Counted from the first letter of the stretch, positions 37,192-47,963 are shown. The stretch: DNA of 64,000 nucleotides from Candidatus Accumulibacter contiguus (GCF_012940005.1 NZ_SPMX01000006.1:214180-278179); one strand, 5' to 3'. Numbers and translations: made by a program. The notes: generated by a model from the sequence alone, not told the origin.

Positions 37192-38481
37192 TCAGACCAG
37201 ACCGTCAAAGACCTGCACGCTGACCGAATCCCCAGCGGCGACGCTGCCGCGATCCTGTTCGAGGACGATGAAGCAATTGGCATCGGACATCGAGCGCAGG
37301 ATTCCCGAACCCTGCGCACCTGTCGGCCGGACGTACCATTGACCCTGCTCCTGGCTGAGGATGCCGCGCTGGTACTCGGTACGGCCAGGAGACTTCTTCA
37401 GGGCGACGCTGCATAGCGCCGGCAGCAGCGGCACGACGGGCAACGGGTCGGCGCCCATCAGCAGGTAGAGCGCGTCGCGGACGAAGGCGTAGAAAGTAAC
37501 CATCACCGCCACCGGATTCCCCGGCAGACCGAACAGCCAGGCTGCAGCACCCTCCTCGCCGCTCGTCCCGGCAGCAGTGATGCGGCCGAAAGCCATCGGG
37601 CGACCCGGTTTCATGGCGATTTTCCAGAACAGGACTTCGCCGAGTTGCGCCATCAGCGGCTTGACGAAGTCGGCTTCGCCAACCGAGACACCGCCGCTGC
37701 TGATCACCACGTCAGCAGCAGCGGCCGCTTGCCGGAAGGTCGCCTCGAGCAGCGCCGGCTCGTCGCGAACGACCCCGAGATCGAGGATTTCGCAACCCAT
37801 GCGGCGGAGCATGCCGAAAAGCGTGTAGCGGTTGCTGTCATAGACTTCGCCACAGCCCAGTGGCGTACCGATCGAGCACAGTTCGTCGCCGGTCGAGAAA
37901 AAGGCGACACGCAGACGGCGGTAGACGCTGATCTCGGCACAACCCAGCGAGGCGATCAGACCGAGTTCCGCCGGGCGGATCAGTCGTCCGGCAGCGAGCG
38001 CCGATTGGCCGGCGGCGAGGTCTTCGCCGGCGCGGCGGATATTCTGGCCACGGCGCTGCCCAGGCGGGATCACGACGCTGTCGCCAGCGGGCTCGACGAC
38101 TTCCTGCATCACCACCACATCGCTACCGACCGGCAGCGGCGCACCGGTCATGATGCGCACGCACTCGCCCGCGGCCATGCTGCCGGCAAAAGTCTGACCG
38201 GCCAGCGCTGTCCCGGCGACGCGCAGGCGGGTCTCGCCACTGCTCGACAGGTCGGCATGACGCAGCGCGTAACCGTCCATCGCAGAATTGTCGTGCGCCG
38301 GCACATTGACCGGCGCGATCACGTCACTGGCCAGCACACGCCCCAGCGCGCTGCGCAGCGCCAGCCGCTGGTGTGTTCGCAGCGGCGTCAACTGGCTGCG
38401 AATGAAGGCGCGCGCCTGCTCGACCGAAAGCGCATCGGGATCGTAATCGCTGAGACAACTGAAACGGGCAGTGAGACACAT
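37192..38481 (-). CDS. moeA: Molybdopterin molybdenumtransferase MoeA
   Basis: A 429-residue enzyme that inserts molybdate into adenylylated molybdopterin. Marks: NVPAHDNSAMDGYALR in domain 1, RIMTGAPLPVGSDVVV, FFSTGDEL, VVISSGGVSVGEADFVK and KPGRPMAFG, with GLPGNPVAVMVTF later. Length is in the normal range. It follows moaA on the minus strand by 84 bases and is probably in one transcript with it. The mobA gene that often accompanies these two is 33 kb away on the other side of the glycan locus. Confidence 0.95.
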   Translation of the reverse strand: MCLTARFSCLSDYDPDALSVEQARAFIRSQLTPLRTHQRLALRSALGRVLASDVIAPVNVPAHDNSAMDGYALRHADLSSSGETRLRVAGTALAGQTFAGSMAAGECVRIMTGAPLPVGSDVVVMQEVVEPAGDSVVIPPGQRRGQNIRRAGEDLAAGQSALAAGRLIRPAELGLIASLGCAEISVYRRLRVAFFSTGDELCSIGTPLGCGEVYDSNRYTLFGMLRRMGCEILDLGVVRDEPALLEATFRQAAAAADVVISSGGVSVGEADFVKPLMAQLGEVLFWKIAMKPGRPMAFGRITAAGTSGEEGAAAWLFGLPGNPVAVMVTFYAFVRDALYLLMGADPLPVVPLLPALCSVALKKSPGRTEYQRGILSQEQGQWYVRPTGAQGSGILRSMSDANCFIVLEQDRGSVAAGDSVSVQVFDGLV

Positions 38482-38565
38482 GGCAGCTTTCGCGGGAGGA
38501 GTGGAGGGTTGTCGGATCGCCGGGCGGGTTCACGCGGCACCGCCCCGATCGGAGACTGCCGGCGA

Positions 38566-39639
38566 TCAGCCGCCGGTCATCGACATGAAGCGTAGCACCT
38601 GCGGTGCATCCATCTGGCTGCCGAAGTCGTGGCCCTTGGCCTTGATGCCCATGCTGCCGACAATCGTCGCGCGCAGCGGGGAATCATCCGTCGGATGCGA
38701 ACGCAGCAGCGGCAGCAGCGCCAGGGCATCGTTGTTACCGAGGCATGGGTACAGCTCGCCGCGAGCAGTGACGCGCACGCGATTGCAGCTGGCGCAGAAG
38801 TTGTGACTGTGCGGCGAGATGAAACCGACGCGCGTCGAGGTGCCGGGAATCCGCCAATAGCGCGCCGGTCCGCCGGTGGTTTCGGTAGACGGCAGAAGCA
38901 CGAAGCGCGTCCGCAGGCGGGCCAGTGCTTCTTCACTGCCGAAGGTCTGGCGCGCGTGACCGATGTCGCCGAGCGGCATTTCCTCGATGAAGGCAATGTC
39001 GATCCCGCGTCCGACGACAAACTCGACAAGATCGATCAACTCGTCGTCATTGCTGCCACGCATCATCACCGTGTTGATCTTGAGACGCTGGAAACCGGCC
39101 GCCTGCGCCGCGTCGAGACCGCGCAGCACCTTGGCGAGATCGCCGACGCGGGTGATCTCCCGGAAACGGTCGGCACGCAGCGTGTCGAGGCTGATGTTGA
39201 TGCGTTTGACACCGGCGGCACGCAAGGCCGGGGCAAAACGATCGAGCTGCGAACCATTGGTGGTGATCACCAGCTCCTGCAAACCCGGCAGGCGGGCGAT
39301 CTGTTCGAGCAACCAGATGGCGTTGTGTCGAACCAGCGGCTCGCCACCGGTGACCCGTACCTTGGTCACACCGAGATCGACGAAGGCACTGGCAATACGC
39401 AGGCATTCCTCGAGCGTCAGCACCTGCGCCCGCGGCAGGAAGGTCATCTCCTCGGCCATGCAGTAGCTGCAACGAAAGTCGCAGCGGTCGGTGATCGACA
39501 GGCGAAGGTAGGTAACGTGTCGGCCATACTTGTCGACCAGCGTCCTGTCGGCATGCCGCGAGGTTGCCGGCGAAGTCGGCGGGGTAAAGCCGATCCGCGA
39601 ATCGGGAACGACTTCGGGCGTCAGCGATTCATTGCGCAT
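38566..39639 (-). CDS. moaA: GTP 3',8-cyclase MoaA
   Basis: A 357-residue radical SAM enzyme that, with MoaC, converts GTP to cyclic pyranopterin monophosphate. The SAM cluster is CDFRCSYC; the second, substrate-binding cluster is in NFCASCNRVRVTARGELYPC. The C terminus ends in the required Gly-Gly (MSMTGG). The ATG at 39639 is chosen because it has GGGAG nearby and removes a non-conserved 27-residue extension. The region 39640-39820 upstream contains no gene and presumably the promoter of moaA-moeA. Confidence 0.95.
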   Translation of the reverse strand: MRNESLTPEVVPDSRIGFTPPTSPATSRHADRTLVDKYGRHVTYLRLSITDRCDFRCSYCMAEEMTFLPRAQVLTLEECLRIASAFVDLGVTKVRVTGGEPLVRHNAIWLLEQIARLPGLQELVITTNGSQLDRFAPALRAAGVKRINISLDTLRADRFREITRVGDLAKVLRGLDAAQAAGFQRLKINTVMMRGSNDDELIDLVEFVVGRGIDIAFIEEMPLGDIGHARQTFGSEEALARLRTRFVLLPSTETTGGPARYWRIPGTSTRVGFISPHSHNFCASCNRVRVTARGELYPCLGNNDALALLPLLRSHPTDDSPLRATIVGSMGIKAKGHDFGSQMDAPQVLRFMSMTGG

Positions 39640-39820
39640 GGGAGAAACTCCCTCGGGCGTGCCCGTGGCGAAGGGAAGAAATGGTTCGCGGCAGATTATA
39701 GCGGAGTTCGTCGAGCGCACTGCACACTACTCACGCATGATCCAGGGCAATCCATCTTGGCGCTCTTCGACTTCCTGCCAGAGTCGCTTGATTCGTTGAT
39801 GTACGGTGTTCCGCAGAGAA

Positions 39821-41614
39821 TCAAGCATGTTCGACCGGCGGGGCGACCTTGAATACTTCGGCAAGGGTGGTCACCCCGGCAGCAACTTTCATCGCTCCCG
39901 AGATGCGCAGGGGTTTCATTCCTTCCCGGTAGGCCAGCTCGCGAATCTTGGCGATGTCCTTGTTTTCACTGATCGCCAGCTTGATATCCTGCGACAGGAG
40001 GAGGATCTCGTACAGCCCGACACGCCCGAGGTAACCGGTCATCCGGCATTCGAGACAGCCGACCGGCCGGTAGAAACGCACCGGACGATTCGATTTCCAG
40101 GGCGCGACGAGTTGATCCCACATTTTCTCCTCGACCGCGCTGGCCTGGTGCACCTGCTTGCAATGCGGGCAGAGGATGCGTACCAGGCGCTGCGCCATGA
40201 CGCCGAGTACCGTCGCGCCGAGCAGATACGAGGGAACGCCGAGATCGAGCATGCGCGTGATCGCCGCCGGGGCGTCGTTGGTATGCAGGGTCGACAGCAC
40301 GAGATGGCCGGTGAGGGCGGCCTGGATCGCCACCTCGGCAGTTTCCAGGTCACGGATTTCACCAACCATGATGATGTCCGGGTCCTGCCGCATGAGCGCG
40401 CGCACACCTTGCGCGAAACCGAGGTCGATCACGTTCTGCACCTGCATCTGGTTGAACGCCGGTTCGACCATCTCGATCGGATCCTCGATGGTGCACACAT
40501 TGACCGCCGGGGTGGCGAGCTGCTTCAGCGTCGAATAGAGCGTCGTGGTCTTGCCGGAACCGGTCGGGCCGGTCACCAGGATGATCCCGTTCGGCCGTTC
40601 CGACATGTCCTTCCAGCGCGCCTGATCATCGTCGGTGAAGCCGAGATCAGCGAAACTGCGGACCAGGACTTCCGGGTCGAAAATCCGCATCACCAGCTTC
40701 TCGCCGAAGGCGGTGGGCAGCGTCGACAGACGCAGTTCGGCTTCCTGACCCTCAGCGGTGCGAGTCTTGATGCGGCCATCCTGTGGACGCCGCTTTTCGA
40801 CCACGTCCATGCGACCGAGAATCTTGACGCGGTTGACCATCGCCGCCATGACGCTCATCGGAATCTGGTAGACCTGATGCAGGACGCCGTCGATCCGGAA
40901 ACGCACGATGCCGATTTCGCGTCTGGGCTCGATATGGATGTCGCTGGCGCGCTGGTCGAAAGCATACTGCCAGAGCCAGTCGACAATGTTGACGATATGC
41001 TGGTCATTGGCATCGAACTGGCGATTGGTACGACCGAGTTCTACCAATTGTTCGAACGACGACAGGTTGCCGGTCGGGCCACCGAGTTGGGCAGCCTTCT
41101 TGACCGAGCGCGCAAGATTGTAGAACTCGACCAGATAACGCGCGACGTCGACCGGGTTGGCGATCACCCGGCGGATTTCCTTCTTGCTAATCGCCTTGAT
41201 CTCCTTCTCCCAGTCCCGCAGAAAAGGCTCGGTCGTCGCCACCACGATTTCACGCGTCGTTACCTGAATCGGCAGCATCCCGAAGCGGGTTGCGTAGGCA
41301 CTCGACATCACTTCGGTCACCGCAGTGAAATCGACCTTCAGGGGGTCGATGTGCTGGTACTCGAGGCCAACCCTGCGCGCCAGCCACTCGCCGAGATCTT
41401 CGAGAGTCAATGGCCGATGCGGCTCTTTCTGCGACTTCCATTTCTGATCGGCAATGATCACCAGCGGATGGGCCACCAGACGCTTGAGGCGACTCTCCTT
41501 GAGCAGGGCATCGGCGTCGGACGAGCTGACCAGGTCATCTTCAAGCAAGCTCTTAAGGACTTCCGCCAGCGTCAGGCGATGTTCATGAACGGTGTTGACG
41601 GCTGCTTGGGGCAT
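39821..41614 (-). CDS. GspE/PilB-type secretion ATPase
   Basis: A 597-residue cytoplasmic hexameric ATPase of the type II secretion/type IV pilus group. An N-terminal region (1-190) holds a GspE_N-like domain. The motor has SDIHIEPR, Walker A GPTGSGKTTTLYS, the Asp box TIEDPIE, Walker B DPDIIMVGEIRDLETAE and the His box LSTLHTNDA. The zinc-binding tetracysteine motif (CPHC ... CLEC) is intact. No pilus or secretion genes lie beside it; it is a single gene between moaA and the jet pair, so its machine must be encoded elsewhere. Confidence 0.93.
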   Translation of the reverse strand: MPQAAVNTVHEHRLTLAEVLKSLLEDDLVSSSDADALLKESRLKRLVAHPLVIIADQKWKSQKEPHRPLTLEDLGEWLARRVGLEYQHIDPLKVDFTAVTEVMSSAYATRFGMLPIQVTTREIVVATTEPFLRDWEKEIKAISKKEIRRVIANPVDVARYLVEFYNLARSVKKAAQLGGPTGNLSSFEQLVELGRTNRQFDANDQHIVNIVDWLWQYAFDQRASDIHIEPRREIGIVRFRIDGVLHQVYQIPMSVMAAMVNRVKILGRMDVVEKRRPQDGRIKTRTAEGQEAELRLSTLPTAFGEKLVMRIFDPEVLVRSFADLGFTDDDQARWKDMSERPNGIILVTGPTGSGKTTTLYSTLKQLATPAVNVCTIEDPIEMVEPAFNQMQVQNVIDLGFAQGVRALMRQDPDIIMVGEIRDLETAEVAIQAALTGHLVLSTLHTNDAPAAITRMLDLGVPSYLLGATVLGVMAQRLVRILCPHCKQVHQASAVEEKMWDQLVAPWKSNRPVRFYRPVGCLECRMTGYLGRVGLYEILLLSQDIKLAISENKDIAKIRELAYREGMKPLRISGAMKVAAGVTTLAEVFKVAPPVEHA

Positions 41615-41778
41615 TTGCAGTGTTCCAGGAGAATGTGCCGGTACTACAGGCGAATAGGGAATGCGAGTTCCATGGAGAATTCTACACTGCCAGCACAGGA
41701 GATCCTGGAAGGAGCACCGTCACCGTCGACACTCAAGATCTGAAGCGGGGTCGGGAAGAAAAAGGATGACTCGGGAGT

Positions 41779-44700
41779 TCATCCGGCCGCCCTCGCCTTC
41801 TCGGCACGGTATTCCTCGATCGACAGCTTGCGCAGCTTCGAGGTGCGCCCTTCCTCGTTATGCACGAAGCCGACGCTGGAGACGAAGGGTTCGATGATGT
41901 GAATTTTCTGCAGCGGCGTGACGATCAGGAGTTGCAGGTTGAGCTGGGCGAACAGCCGCAAGCCGTATTGCGCCGACTCGTCCGATCCACGCCCGAAGGC
42001 TTCGTCGATGACCACGAAGCGGAATGATCGCGAACGCACGGCGCCCCATTCAAGGCCGAACTGATAGGCGAGGCTCGCCGCCAGAATCGTGTAGGCGAGT
42101 TTTTCCTTCTGACCGCCCGACTTGCCTCCCGAGTCGGAATAATGCTCGTGCTCGCTATGGTCTTCGCGCCAGCGTTCGCTGGCGGCAAAGACAAACCAGT
42201 AGCGCACGTCGGTGACCTTGGCCGCCCAGCGGCGATCCTGTTCGGACAGACCCTCGCGCCCGCGCAGCCGCTCGATGATCTGCCTGACCTGCAGGAATTT
42301 GGCTTCCGAGTATTGTGCATCGTCCGAACCGGTCAAGGCCCCTTCGGTACAGGCGCGCAACTCGCTCTGGAAATCGCGGATGTCGGCGTCGGGCGTCGGC
42401 TGCGCTTCGATCGCGATGTAGCGGCCGGGATTGTAGTCGATCTGGGTCAGCGAGGTATTGATGCGTGCGATGCGCTCCTTGATCGTCTCGCGCCACATCG
42501 CCAGTTGCGCGTTGAAGTTGGCCACTTCACGGATGGTGTTCTCGTTGAGCAATTCCTTGAAACGCGCCTCGAAGCGCGGCAGGTCGTCAGCCTGCAGCTT
42601 GTCGAGCATCTTGCGGTATTCGAAAAACGCTTCGATGCTGGCATCGACCTCGGCGGTGTCGAGCTTGAACTGCTCCTTGTAGGCGACCATAGCCTGGATG
42701 ATTCGGTCGCGCAGCAAATTGAGCTTACGGGATTCGGCCTCGATCCGCCCCTGCAGCCAGGCACGCGTCTCGTGTTCGCGATGCTCGCAGGACTCGACGC
42801 TGAGCGGATGCTCGCCGAGCGCTTCGTGGCGCATGCCATCGAGGCGATCGAAGTACGACGCCTGCGCCGCCATGCCCGGCTCAAGCAGTAGCGCCTGCGT
42901 CTGCTCGCGCAACGCAGCGGCGTCGCTTTGCCGCTGCTCGATTCGCGAGCGCTTGTCCCGATGTTCCTCCAGGCGGGTTTCGAGTGCCTTCAGCGCGGCG
43001 ACCACTGCGTGCAAGCGCCCGCTGAGCTCTTTGAGCAGGTCCGAAGCGGATTCGAGGCAGCGCTTCTCTTCCTGCAGCCTGGCGACCTCGGTCGCCAGCG
43101 ACGGCCAGTCGAGCTCATTGTAGTCGGCGTACTCGTCGAGCCTGGACAAGGCCGTCAGACGCGCTTTGAGCCCGTCCTGTTCGAGCTGGATCCTGCCGAT
43201 GCGGCTGCCAAGCTCGGCGAGCCGTGCTTCGAGCGTCCTCGCCTTGGCTTCGAGCGCAGCGATCTTGGCGGCGTTGGTCCAGCCCAGCACATAGCGACTG
43301 CGGTCGTCGAGGCGGTGGCGATCGTCCTTTTCGTGCCGCTCGCCGGGAGCCTTGATCTGGCCGGCGCGCGTGATCGCCCGCAGTTCACGCCGGAATTGTT
43401 CCTGGGTGGCACAGCAGGCGACATCGAAGCGCTGCGCCAGCTCGCGCTCGAGCCAGTCGTAATACGGCGAATCGGGCTTGATCGACAGCTTGCGCGCCAG
43501 CGAATCGCGGTGCAGGTCGGGCAGTTCCTTGCGCGAACTCCGGCGTATCCGGAAATAGACCAGGCGCCCCCGGAGCTGGGTCTTGTCGACCCAGGCCGCG
43601 ATTTCTGGGTAATCGTCATCGGGCACCAGCAGCGACAGGCCGAAGTTGCGCAGCAGTCGCTCGGCGGCACCTTCCCAGTCGCGTTCGTCGTCGCGCACCT
43701 GCAGCAGTTCGCCGGCAAAGGGCATCGCCTCTTCGGACAACGCGAGGGCCTTGCACAGGGCGCTGCGCATCAGGACCTGTTCGGCCGGAATGTTGCTGCG
43801 CCGGGCTTTGAGGCTGCTGATCTCGGTGCAAAGCTGGTCGTGTTCGAGCTTGCCCTGACGCAGGCTGACGCCGTGCTCGGTGAGTTCGTTCTGCAGGCCC
43901 GTCTCGCGTTCCCGAGCCTCTTCAGCCAACGATGACCAGCGCTGCCGTTGCTCGAGAAAGCTGCTTTCATCACGGCAGGGAGCTTCGCCGATCGTTCGCA
44001 GCAGTTCGGTGAAGCGTTGCGCCTTGCGCTGGCGCGCCTGGCAGTCCTGATCGATGCGGCGAATCTCGGCGGCCAGCCGTTCGAGACGATCGCCGCCGTT
44101 CTCGGCGATGTTCTGTTTGAGTTCGGCCTCCTGTGCTCGCTGCAGGTCGCGTTGCGCCTCGGTACGCTTGACCTGCGCATCCTGGCGACGCCAGTCTTCG
44201 GCGAGGCCGGTGATGCGCTTGTCGAGCAGCCCGAGCTTGAGGCTGGCGAAGTAGGCTTTGAGCGCTTCGCGGCAGGCACGCAGATCCTCGACCTGTACGC
44301 TCAGCGTGCCATGCTGCTCGCCGTTGGCGACCAGCGGCGTGAGCAGCGCCACCTGTCGTTTGGCCTTGAGGACGGCCTCATGCGCGCGATTCAAGTCGTC
44401 GAAATGGCCGATCAGCGCCGCGATCCGGGGCTCGACATCGAAAGGTTCGAGCATGTGGCTGCGAACGAAGTCGGTCAGATTACCGACCGACTTCATCGAC
44501 ACCGTCTGATGAAACAGATCCAGCGCCTGTTCGTTGTCGATGCCGAAACGACGCCGGAACCAGGCGCCGTACGGCGGAAAACTGTCGAACACCTCGCTGC
44601 CCGGTCGCCGCAGCCGCTTGCGCAGCGCTGCGATGTCCGAGCCAAAATGGGCAAAGTCATTGGCAATCGACAAATCGCGTTCAGCGGCGACGAAGAAACG

Positions 44701-45153
44701 CGCCGGTTGCCCTTGCGCGTCCTTGATCCAGAACACCTGCGCCAGCGTCACCGTCTGGTCGTAACCGGCGTTGTGAAAGACGCCGAGGATCACCGAGTAG
44801 TGGTTATGGTCGCGCAAGGCTACCGGCCGAGCCGTACCGCTGATCTCGTTGCGCTCGGATTTGTAATGGCCGAGCACGTAGGAACGCAGCGTGCGCTCGC
44901 GACTGTCGGCGCCGGCAGCCTTGTTGTAGGCGATGCGCTGCGCCGGTACCAGTAGTGTCGTCACGGCGTCGACCAGTGTCGACTTGCCTGAACCGATGTC
45001 GCCGGTCAACAGGGCGTTCCTGCCGTTCGGTTCGAGCGTCCAGATGTGGCCGTCGAAAGTGCCCCAGTTGAACACTTCAAGGCGCTGCAGCCGGAAGCCC
45101 GAGAGGGTGTCATCGGCGACGAAGTCCAGCCCGAGGCTTTGCGGCTCATTCAT
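41779..45153 (-). CDS. jetC: SMC-like ATPase JetC of a Wadjet-type system
   Basis: A 1124-residue SMC/MukB-like protein annotated in many genomes as SbcC-like. The head halves are at the ends: Walker [10 protein letters not shown] (51-59) after [15 protein letters not shown], and near the C terminus the signature [18 protein letters not shown] and Walker [12 protein letters not shown]. Between them are long charged coiled coils with a hinge-like middle. In Wadjet, JetC with JetA (kleisin) and JetB (KITE) extrudes DNA loops and JetD cuts closed-circular plasmids. Start ATG 45153 has AGGAG 6 bases upstream and overlaps jetB by 8. No jetD follows: the next gene is the GspE-like ATPase 164 bases on. 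Confidence 0.88.
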   Translation of the reverse strand: MNEPQSLGLDFVADDTLSGFRLQRLEVFNWGTFDGHIWTLEPNGRNALLTGDIGSGKSTLVDAVTTLLVPAQRIAYNKAAGADSRERTLRSYVLGHYKSERNEISGTARPVALRDHNHYSVILGVFHNAGYDQTVTLAQVFWIKDAQGQPARFFVAAERDLSIANDFAHFGSDIAALRKRLRRPGSEVFDSFPPYGAWFRRRFGIDNEQALDLFHQTVSMKSVGNLTDFVRSHMLEPFDVEPRIAALIGHFDDLNRAHEAVLKAKRQVALLTPLVANGEQHGTLSVQVEDLRACREALKAYFASLKLGLLDKRITGLAEDWRRQDAQVKRTEAQRDLQRAQEAELKQNIAENGGDRLERLAAEIRRIDQDCQARQRKAQRFTELLRTIGEAPCRDESSFLEQRQRWSSLAEEARERETGLQNELTEHGVSLRQGKLEHDQLCTEISSLKARRSNIPAEQVLMRSALCKALALSEEAMPFAGELLQVRDDERDWEGAAERLLRNFGLSLLVPDDDYPEIAAWVDKTQLRGRLVYFRIRRSSRKELPDLHRDSLARKLSIKPDSPYYDWLERELAQRFDVACCATQEQFRRELRAITRAGQIKAPGERHEKDDRHRLDDRSRYVLGWTNAAKIAALEAKARTLEARLAELGSRIGRIQLEQDGLKARLTALSRLDEYADYNELDWPSLATEVARLQEEKRCLESASDLLKELSGRLHAVVAALKALETRLEEHRDKRSRIEQRQSDAAALREQTQALLLEPGMAAQASYFDRLDGMRHEALGEHPLSVESCEHREHETRAWLQGRIEAESRKLNLLRDRIIQAMVAYKEQFKLDTAEVDASIEAFFEYRKMLDKLQADDLPRFEARFKELLNENTIREVANFNAQLAMWRETIKERIARINTSLTQIDYNPGRYIAIEAQPTPDADIRDFQSELRACTEGALTGSDDAQYSEAKFLQVRQIIERLRGREGLSEQDRRWAAKVTDVRYWFVFAASERWREDHSEHEHYSDSGGKSGGQKEKLAYTILAASLAYQFGLEWGAVRSRSFRFVVIDEAFGRGSDESAQYGLRLFAQLNLQLLIVTPLQKIHIIEPFVSSVGFVHNEEGRTSKLRKLSIEEYRAEKARAAG

Positions 45154-45799
45154 GATCTTCTCCTGACTGCCCGGCGAGCTGCGCGCGGTAGCTCGCCAGC
45201 CGCTGGTCGAACTCGGCGAGCCACTGCGCATCGACGAAGGCCTTGAGAATTCGCCGCACCTCGACCATCGTCGGCTGCCCGGTCTCGACCTTCAGGCGGC
45301 GCAGGAAACCGAGTTCGACCACCTTGCCGAGATGAACGTCGATCTGGTCGATCAGCCTTGCCTCGTTGCTGCCCTCGGGCAGGAACACCCGCATCAGTTC
45401 GGCGACCTCCTCGCGCGACAGCACCAGCCGGGTATCGCCGCCGCTCGCGTCGAACTCGGCCAGTTTCTTGCGCAGCAAGGCCAGCAGCAGACTGACCGGA
45501 AACGACAGCGGACGTCGTGCAACCAGACGCGGCAGCCGCGGCGTCGAAGCGTCCTCGGGATCGGGGCGCGAGCGCAGAAAAGCGTAGCCTTCGGCTTCGT
45601 CGAGGACCAGTTCAAGCTTGAGCACCGCGACATAGTCGCGCACCCGCACCTGCAGTGCCAACAATGAATTCCACAGACCGGCATCGCTCTCCTGGTAGAT
45701 CACCCCCTTGAGCAGGGGAATCACCAGCGCCGACAGCTCATGTGCGGCGGCGTCGCCGGCAATACCGCCTGCCGCTGTCTCCCTTTCGTCCCTTGCCAT
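45146..45799 (-). CDS. jetB: DUF4194 protein JetB of a Wadjet-type system
   Basis: A 217-residue winged-helix (KITE-like) subunit. [20 protein letters not shown] at the N terminus, [28 protein letters not shown] and [19 protein letters not shown] are characteristic of DUF4194. The second of two adjacent ATGs (45799) is taken because GAGG lies 5 bases before it. Its stop overlaps the jetC start. In complete Wadjet operons jetA (DUF3375, kleisin) comes first; here the gene upstream is a divergent pyruvate kinase and only 250 bases separate them, so jetA is absent. Confidence 0.85.
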   Translation of the reverse strand: MARDERETAAGGIAGDAAAHELSALVIPLLKGVIYQESDAGLWNSLLALQVRVRDYVAVLKLELVLDEAEGYAFLRSRPDPEDASTPRLPRLVARRPLSFPVSLLLALLRKKLAEFDASGGDTRLVLSREEVAELMRVFLPEGSNEARLIDQIDVHLGKVVELGFLRRLKVETGQPTMVEVRRILKAFVDAQWLAEFDQRLASYRAQLAGQSGEDHE

Positions 45800-46049
45800 C
45801 ATCACCTCAGAAAACTCTCCCGAAACCCAGTATGCGAACCGTATCGATGAACATCTGGAAGACATCTCCACCGAGGGTATACCAGAAGTCAGCATGCTTG
45901 TTCCATCTTCCTCGCCATCGTGTCGTCCCTTACGGAACGAGGAAAGATTCTGCACGACCGTCACAATACCTTCACAGAGGCTGGTTAAGCTCAGCCGATC
46001 AGAGGAACGGGGAACGCGCCATGAATCATCAAGGCAGGACGAAACAAGC

Positions 46050-47963
46050 ATGCCCACCATGAATGAATACAGCCGGGTGGACACAGGCCAACTCATCAGC
46101 ACGCAGCTCATCGCCAGCCGCGGGCACCCGCGGGCGGAACGCCTGATCCCCAAGATCAGGGATCTGCGCGCGCGTGCCATCGCGCTCGAGCAGAGCCACC
46201 GCGACGAGATCCACAGCATCGAACCAGGTTATCAGGCCAGCGCTCGCAACCTGCTGCACTATCTGGCGCTGCGCCAGAGCGATCTGCGGCCCTTGCAGGA
46301 AGAGCTGACGGCGCTGGGGCTGACCTCACTGGGCGGCCGGGAAGCGCAAATACTGAGCTCGCTGGATGCGCTTCTGGTGGCGCTGCATGCCCTGGCTGGC
46401 CGGCCCTGGCAACCCGGCTATCCGCCGCTGTCGCAGTTGAGCATCGATGACGGAACGATCGTTCTCGATCACCACAGCCAGCTTCTGCTGGGTTCCCCGG
46501 CCGGCAAGCGCTCGGTGCGCATCATGGTGACCATGCCCAGCGAAGCGGCATCGGACTACCTGCTGGTGCGCAACCTTTTGGCTGCCGGCATGGACGTGCT
46601 GCGCATCAACTGCGCGCACGACGACGAAACGGCCTGGCTGGGCATGGTCAACAACCTGCGCAGCGCGGAAAGAGAGCTCGGACGCTCTGCCAAAATCTAT
46701 GCGGACCTGGCTGGTCCAAAGTTGCGTACCGGCATGATCGGGCCGATCGAGCGTGTGCTCAAGTGTCGGCCGCGCCGCGACCTGCGCGGATCAGTGATCG
46801 AGCCAGCCCAGATCTGGCTGACGCCCAGAGATGCAGTGGAGCCCGCTCCTCCCGGCGTGGCCTTGGTCCTGCCGATCGAGCGCGGGGTGCTCGAACAGGC
46901 GATTCCGGGCGACGTGATCGAGTTCGAGGATTGCCGAGGAAAACATCGTGAGCTGATCGTGACCGAGCTTCGCAATGCCTCCCGATTGGCATCGTCAGGC
47001 AAGACCGCCTATGTCGAAGAGGGAACCCCGGCCCGCCTGGTGCGCGCTGGGAAATTCCTCGCCGAAGGATGCTTCGGCCCCCTGCCGGAGGTCGTTTCGC
47101 CGATCGAACTCGCGGTCGGCGACATCCTCATCCTGACGCGCAATGACGTTCCCGGGCGGGCTGCCGTGCGCGACGCAGACGGCCGGGTGATCGAAGCGGC
47201 ACGCATTCACTGCTCGCTGGACGCCGCCTTCGCGGCAGCAAGACCTGGCGAGATCATCCACTTCGACGATGGCAAGATCGGCAGTCGGGTGCTCGCCAAC
47301 GACGGAGAGGAAATCGTCCTGCAAATTGCCTACACCGGCGTGACCACGGCCAAGCTGCGGCCGGAGAAGGGAATCAATCTGCCCGACACCGAACTCTCGA
47401 TCTCGGCCCTGACCGAGAAGGACCTGCACGATCTGGAATTCCTGGTGAAGCACGTGGACATGGTCGGCTTGTCGTTCGTGCGCACGCCAGAGGATATTCT
47501 GCTGCTGGAGGAGCATCTGCAGCGATTGGGCGGCCAGGCTATCGGCGTGGTGCTCAAGGTCGAGAACCGCGAGGCCTTCGAGAATCTGCCCCGGCTGCTG
47601 CTGACCGCGATGCACTCGCCGCCGCTGGGGGTGATGGTGGCACGCGGCGACCTGGCCGTGGAAGTGGGCTTCGAGCGGCTGGCCGAGGTGCAGGAGGAGA
47701 TCCTCTGGCTGTGCGAGGCCGCGCACGTGCCGGTGATCTGGGCGACCCAGGTACTGGAGGGTCTGGCCAAGACCGGCGCTCCGACACGTGCGGAGGTCTC
47801 CGACGCGGTGATGAGCGGCCGGGCCGAGGCGGTGATGCTCAACAAGGGACCCTTCATCGTCGAGGCGGTGCGCTTCCTCAACGGCGTGCTGGAGCGTATG
47901 GATGCCCACCAGCACAAACAGCGCAGCAGGCTGCGCAAGTTGTCTATCTCGGCACTGGACTAG
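46050..47963 (+). CDS. Divergent pyruvate kinase with N-terminal extension and no C-terminal domain
   Basis: A 637-residue protein. Residues 1-150 are a helical extension absent from normal pyruvate kinases. The barrel and B domain follow: RSVRIMVTMPSEA, GMDVLRINCAH (usually NFSHG), KIYADLAGPKLRTG (usually DTKGPEIRTG), IHFDDGKIGS, VVLKVENREAFENLP with the catalytic Lys, VMVARGDLAVE and WATQVLEGLAKTGAPTRAEV. The terminal stretch is MLNKGPF instead of the usual MLSGETA, and the allosteric C domain is missing. Core catalytic residues are present, so phosphotransfer from PEP is plausible, but regulation should differ. Start ATG 46050 is modest in ribosome-site quality; ATG 46059 is possible. Confidence 0.85.
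   Translation: MPTMNEYSRVDTGQLISTQLIASRGHPRAERLIPKIRDLRARAIALEQSHRDEIHSIEPGYQASARNLLHYLALRQSDLRPLQEELTALGLTSLGGREAQILSSLDALLVALHALAGRPWQPGYPPLSQLSIDDGTIVLDHHSQLLLGSPAGKRSVRIMVTMPSEAASDYLLVRNLLAAGMDVLRINCAHDDETAWLGMVNNLRSAERELGRSAKIYADLAGPKLRTGMIGPIERVLKCRPRRDLRGSVIEPAQIWLTPRDAVEPAPPGVALVLPIERGVLEQAIPGDVIEFEDCRGKHRELIVTELRNASRLASSGKTAYVEEGTPARLVRAGKFLAEGCFGPLPEVVSPIELAVGDILILTRNDVPGRAAVRDADGRVIEAARIHCSLDAAFAAARPGEIIHFDDGKIGSRVLANDGEEIVLQIAYTGVTTAKLRPEKGINLPDTELSISALTEKDLHDLEFLVKHVDMVGLSFVRTPEDILLLEEHLQRLGGQAIGVVLKVENREAFENLPRLLLTAMHSPPLGVMVARGDLAVEVGFERLAEVQEEILWLCEAAHVPVIWATQVLEGLAKTGAPTRAEVSDAVMSGRAEAVMLNKGPFIVEAVRFLNGVLERMDAHQHKQRSRLRKLSISALD

Noticed and set aside
39806..41743. Very long open frames antisense to real genes (also at 6335-7486, 42928-43935, 51359-53305 and 56830-58050)
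   Set aside because: They mirror codon periodicity of the high-GC genes on the other strand, have no motifs or ribosome sites, and the opposite strand encodes well-conserved proteins.
45800..46049. Open frame extending jetB upstream, considered as a jetA remnant
   Set aside because: The translated extension has no DUF3375-like sequence and low-quality composition; the space is the divergent promoter region of jetB and the pyruvate kinase.
46050..47963. Pyruvate kinase N-terminal extension considered as an upstream gene fused by read-through
   Set aside because: The frame is continuous, with no internal start having a ribosome site near residue 150, and composition is uniform.
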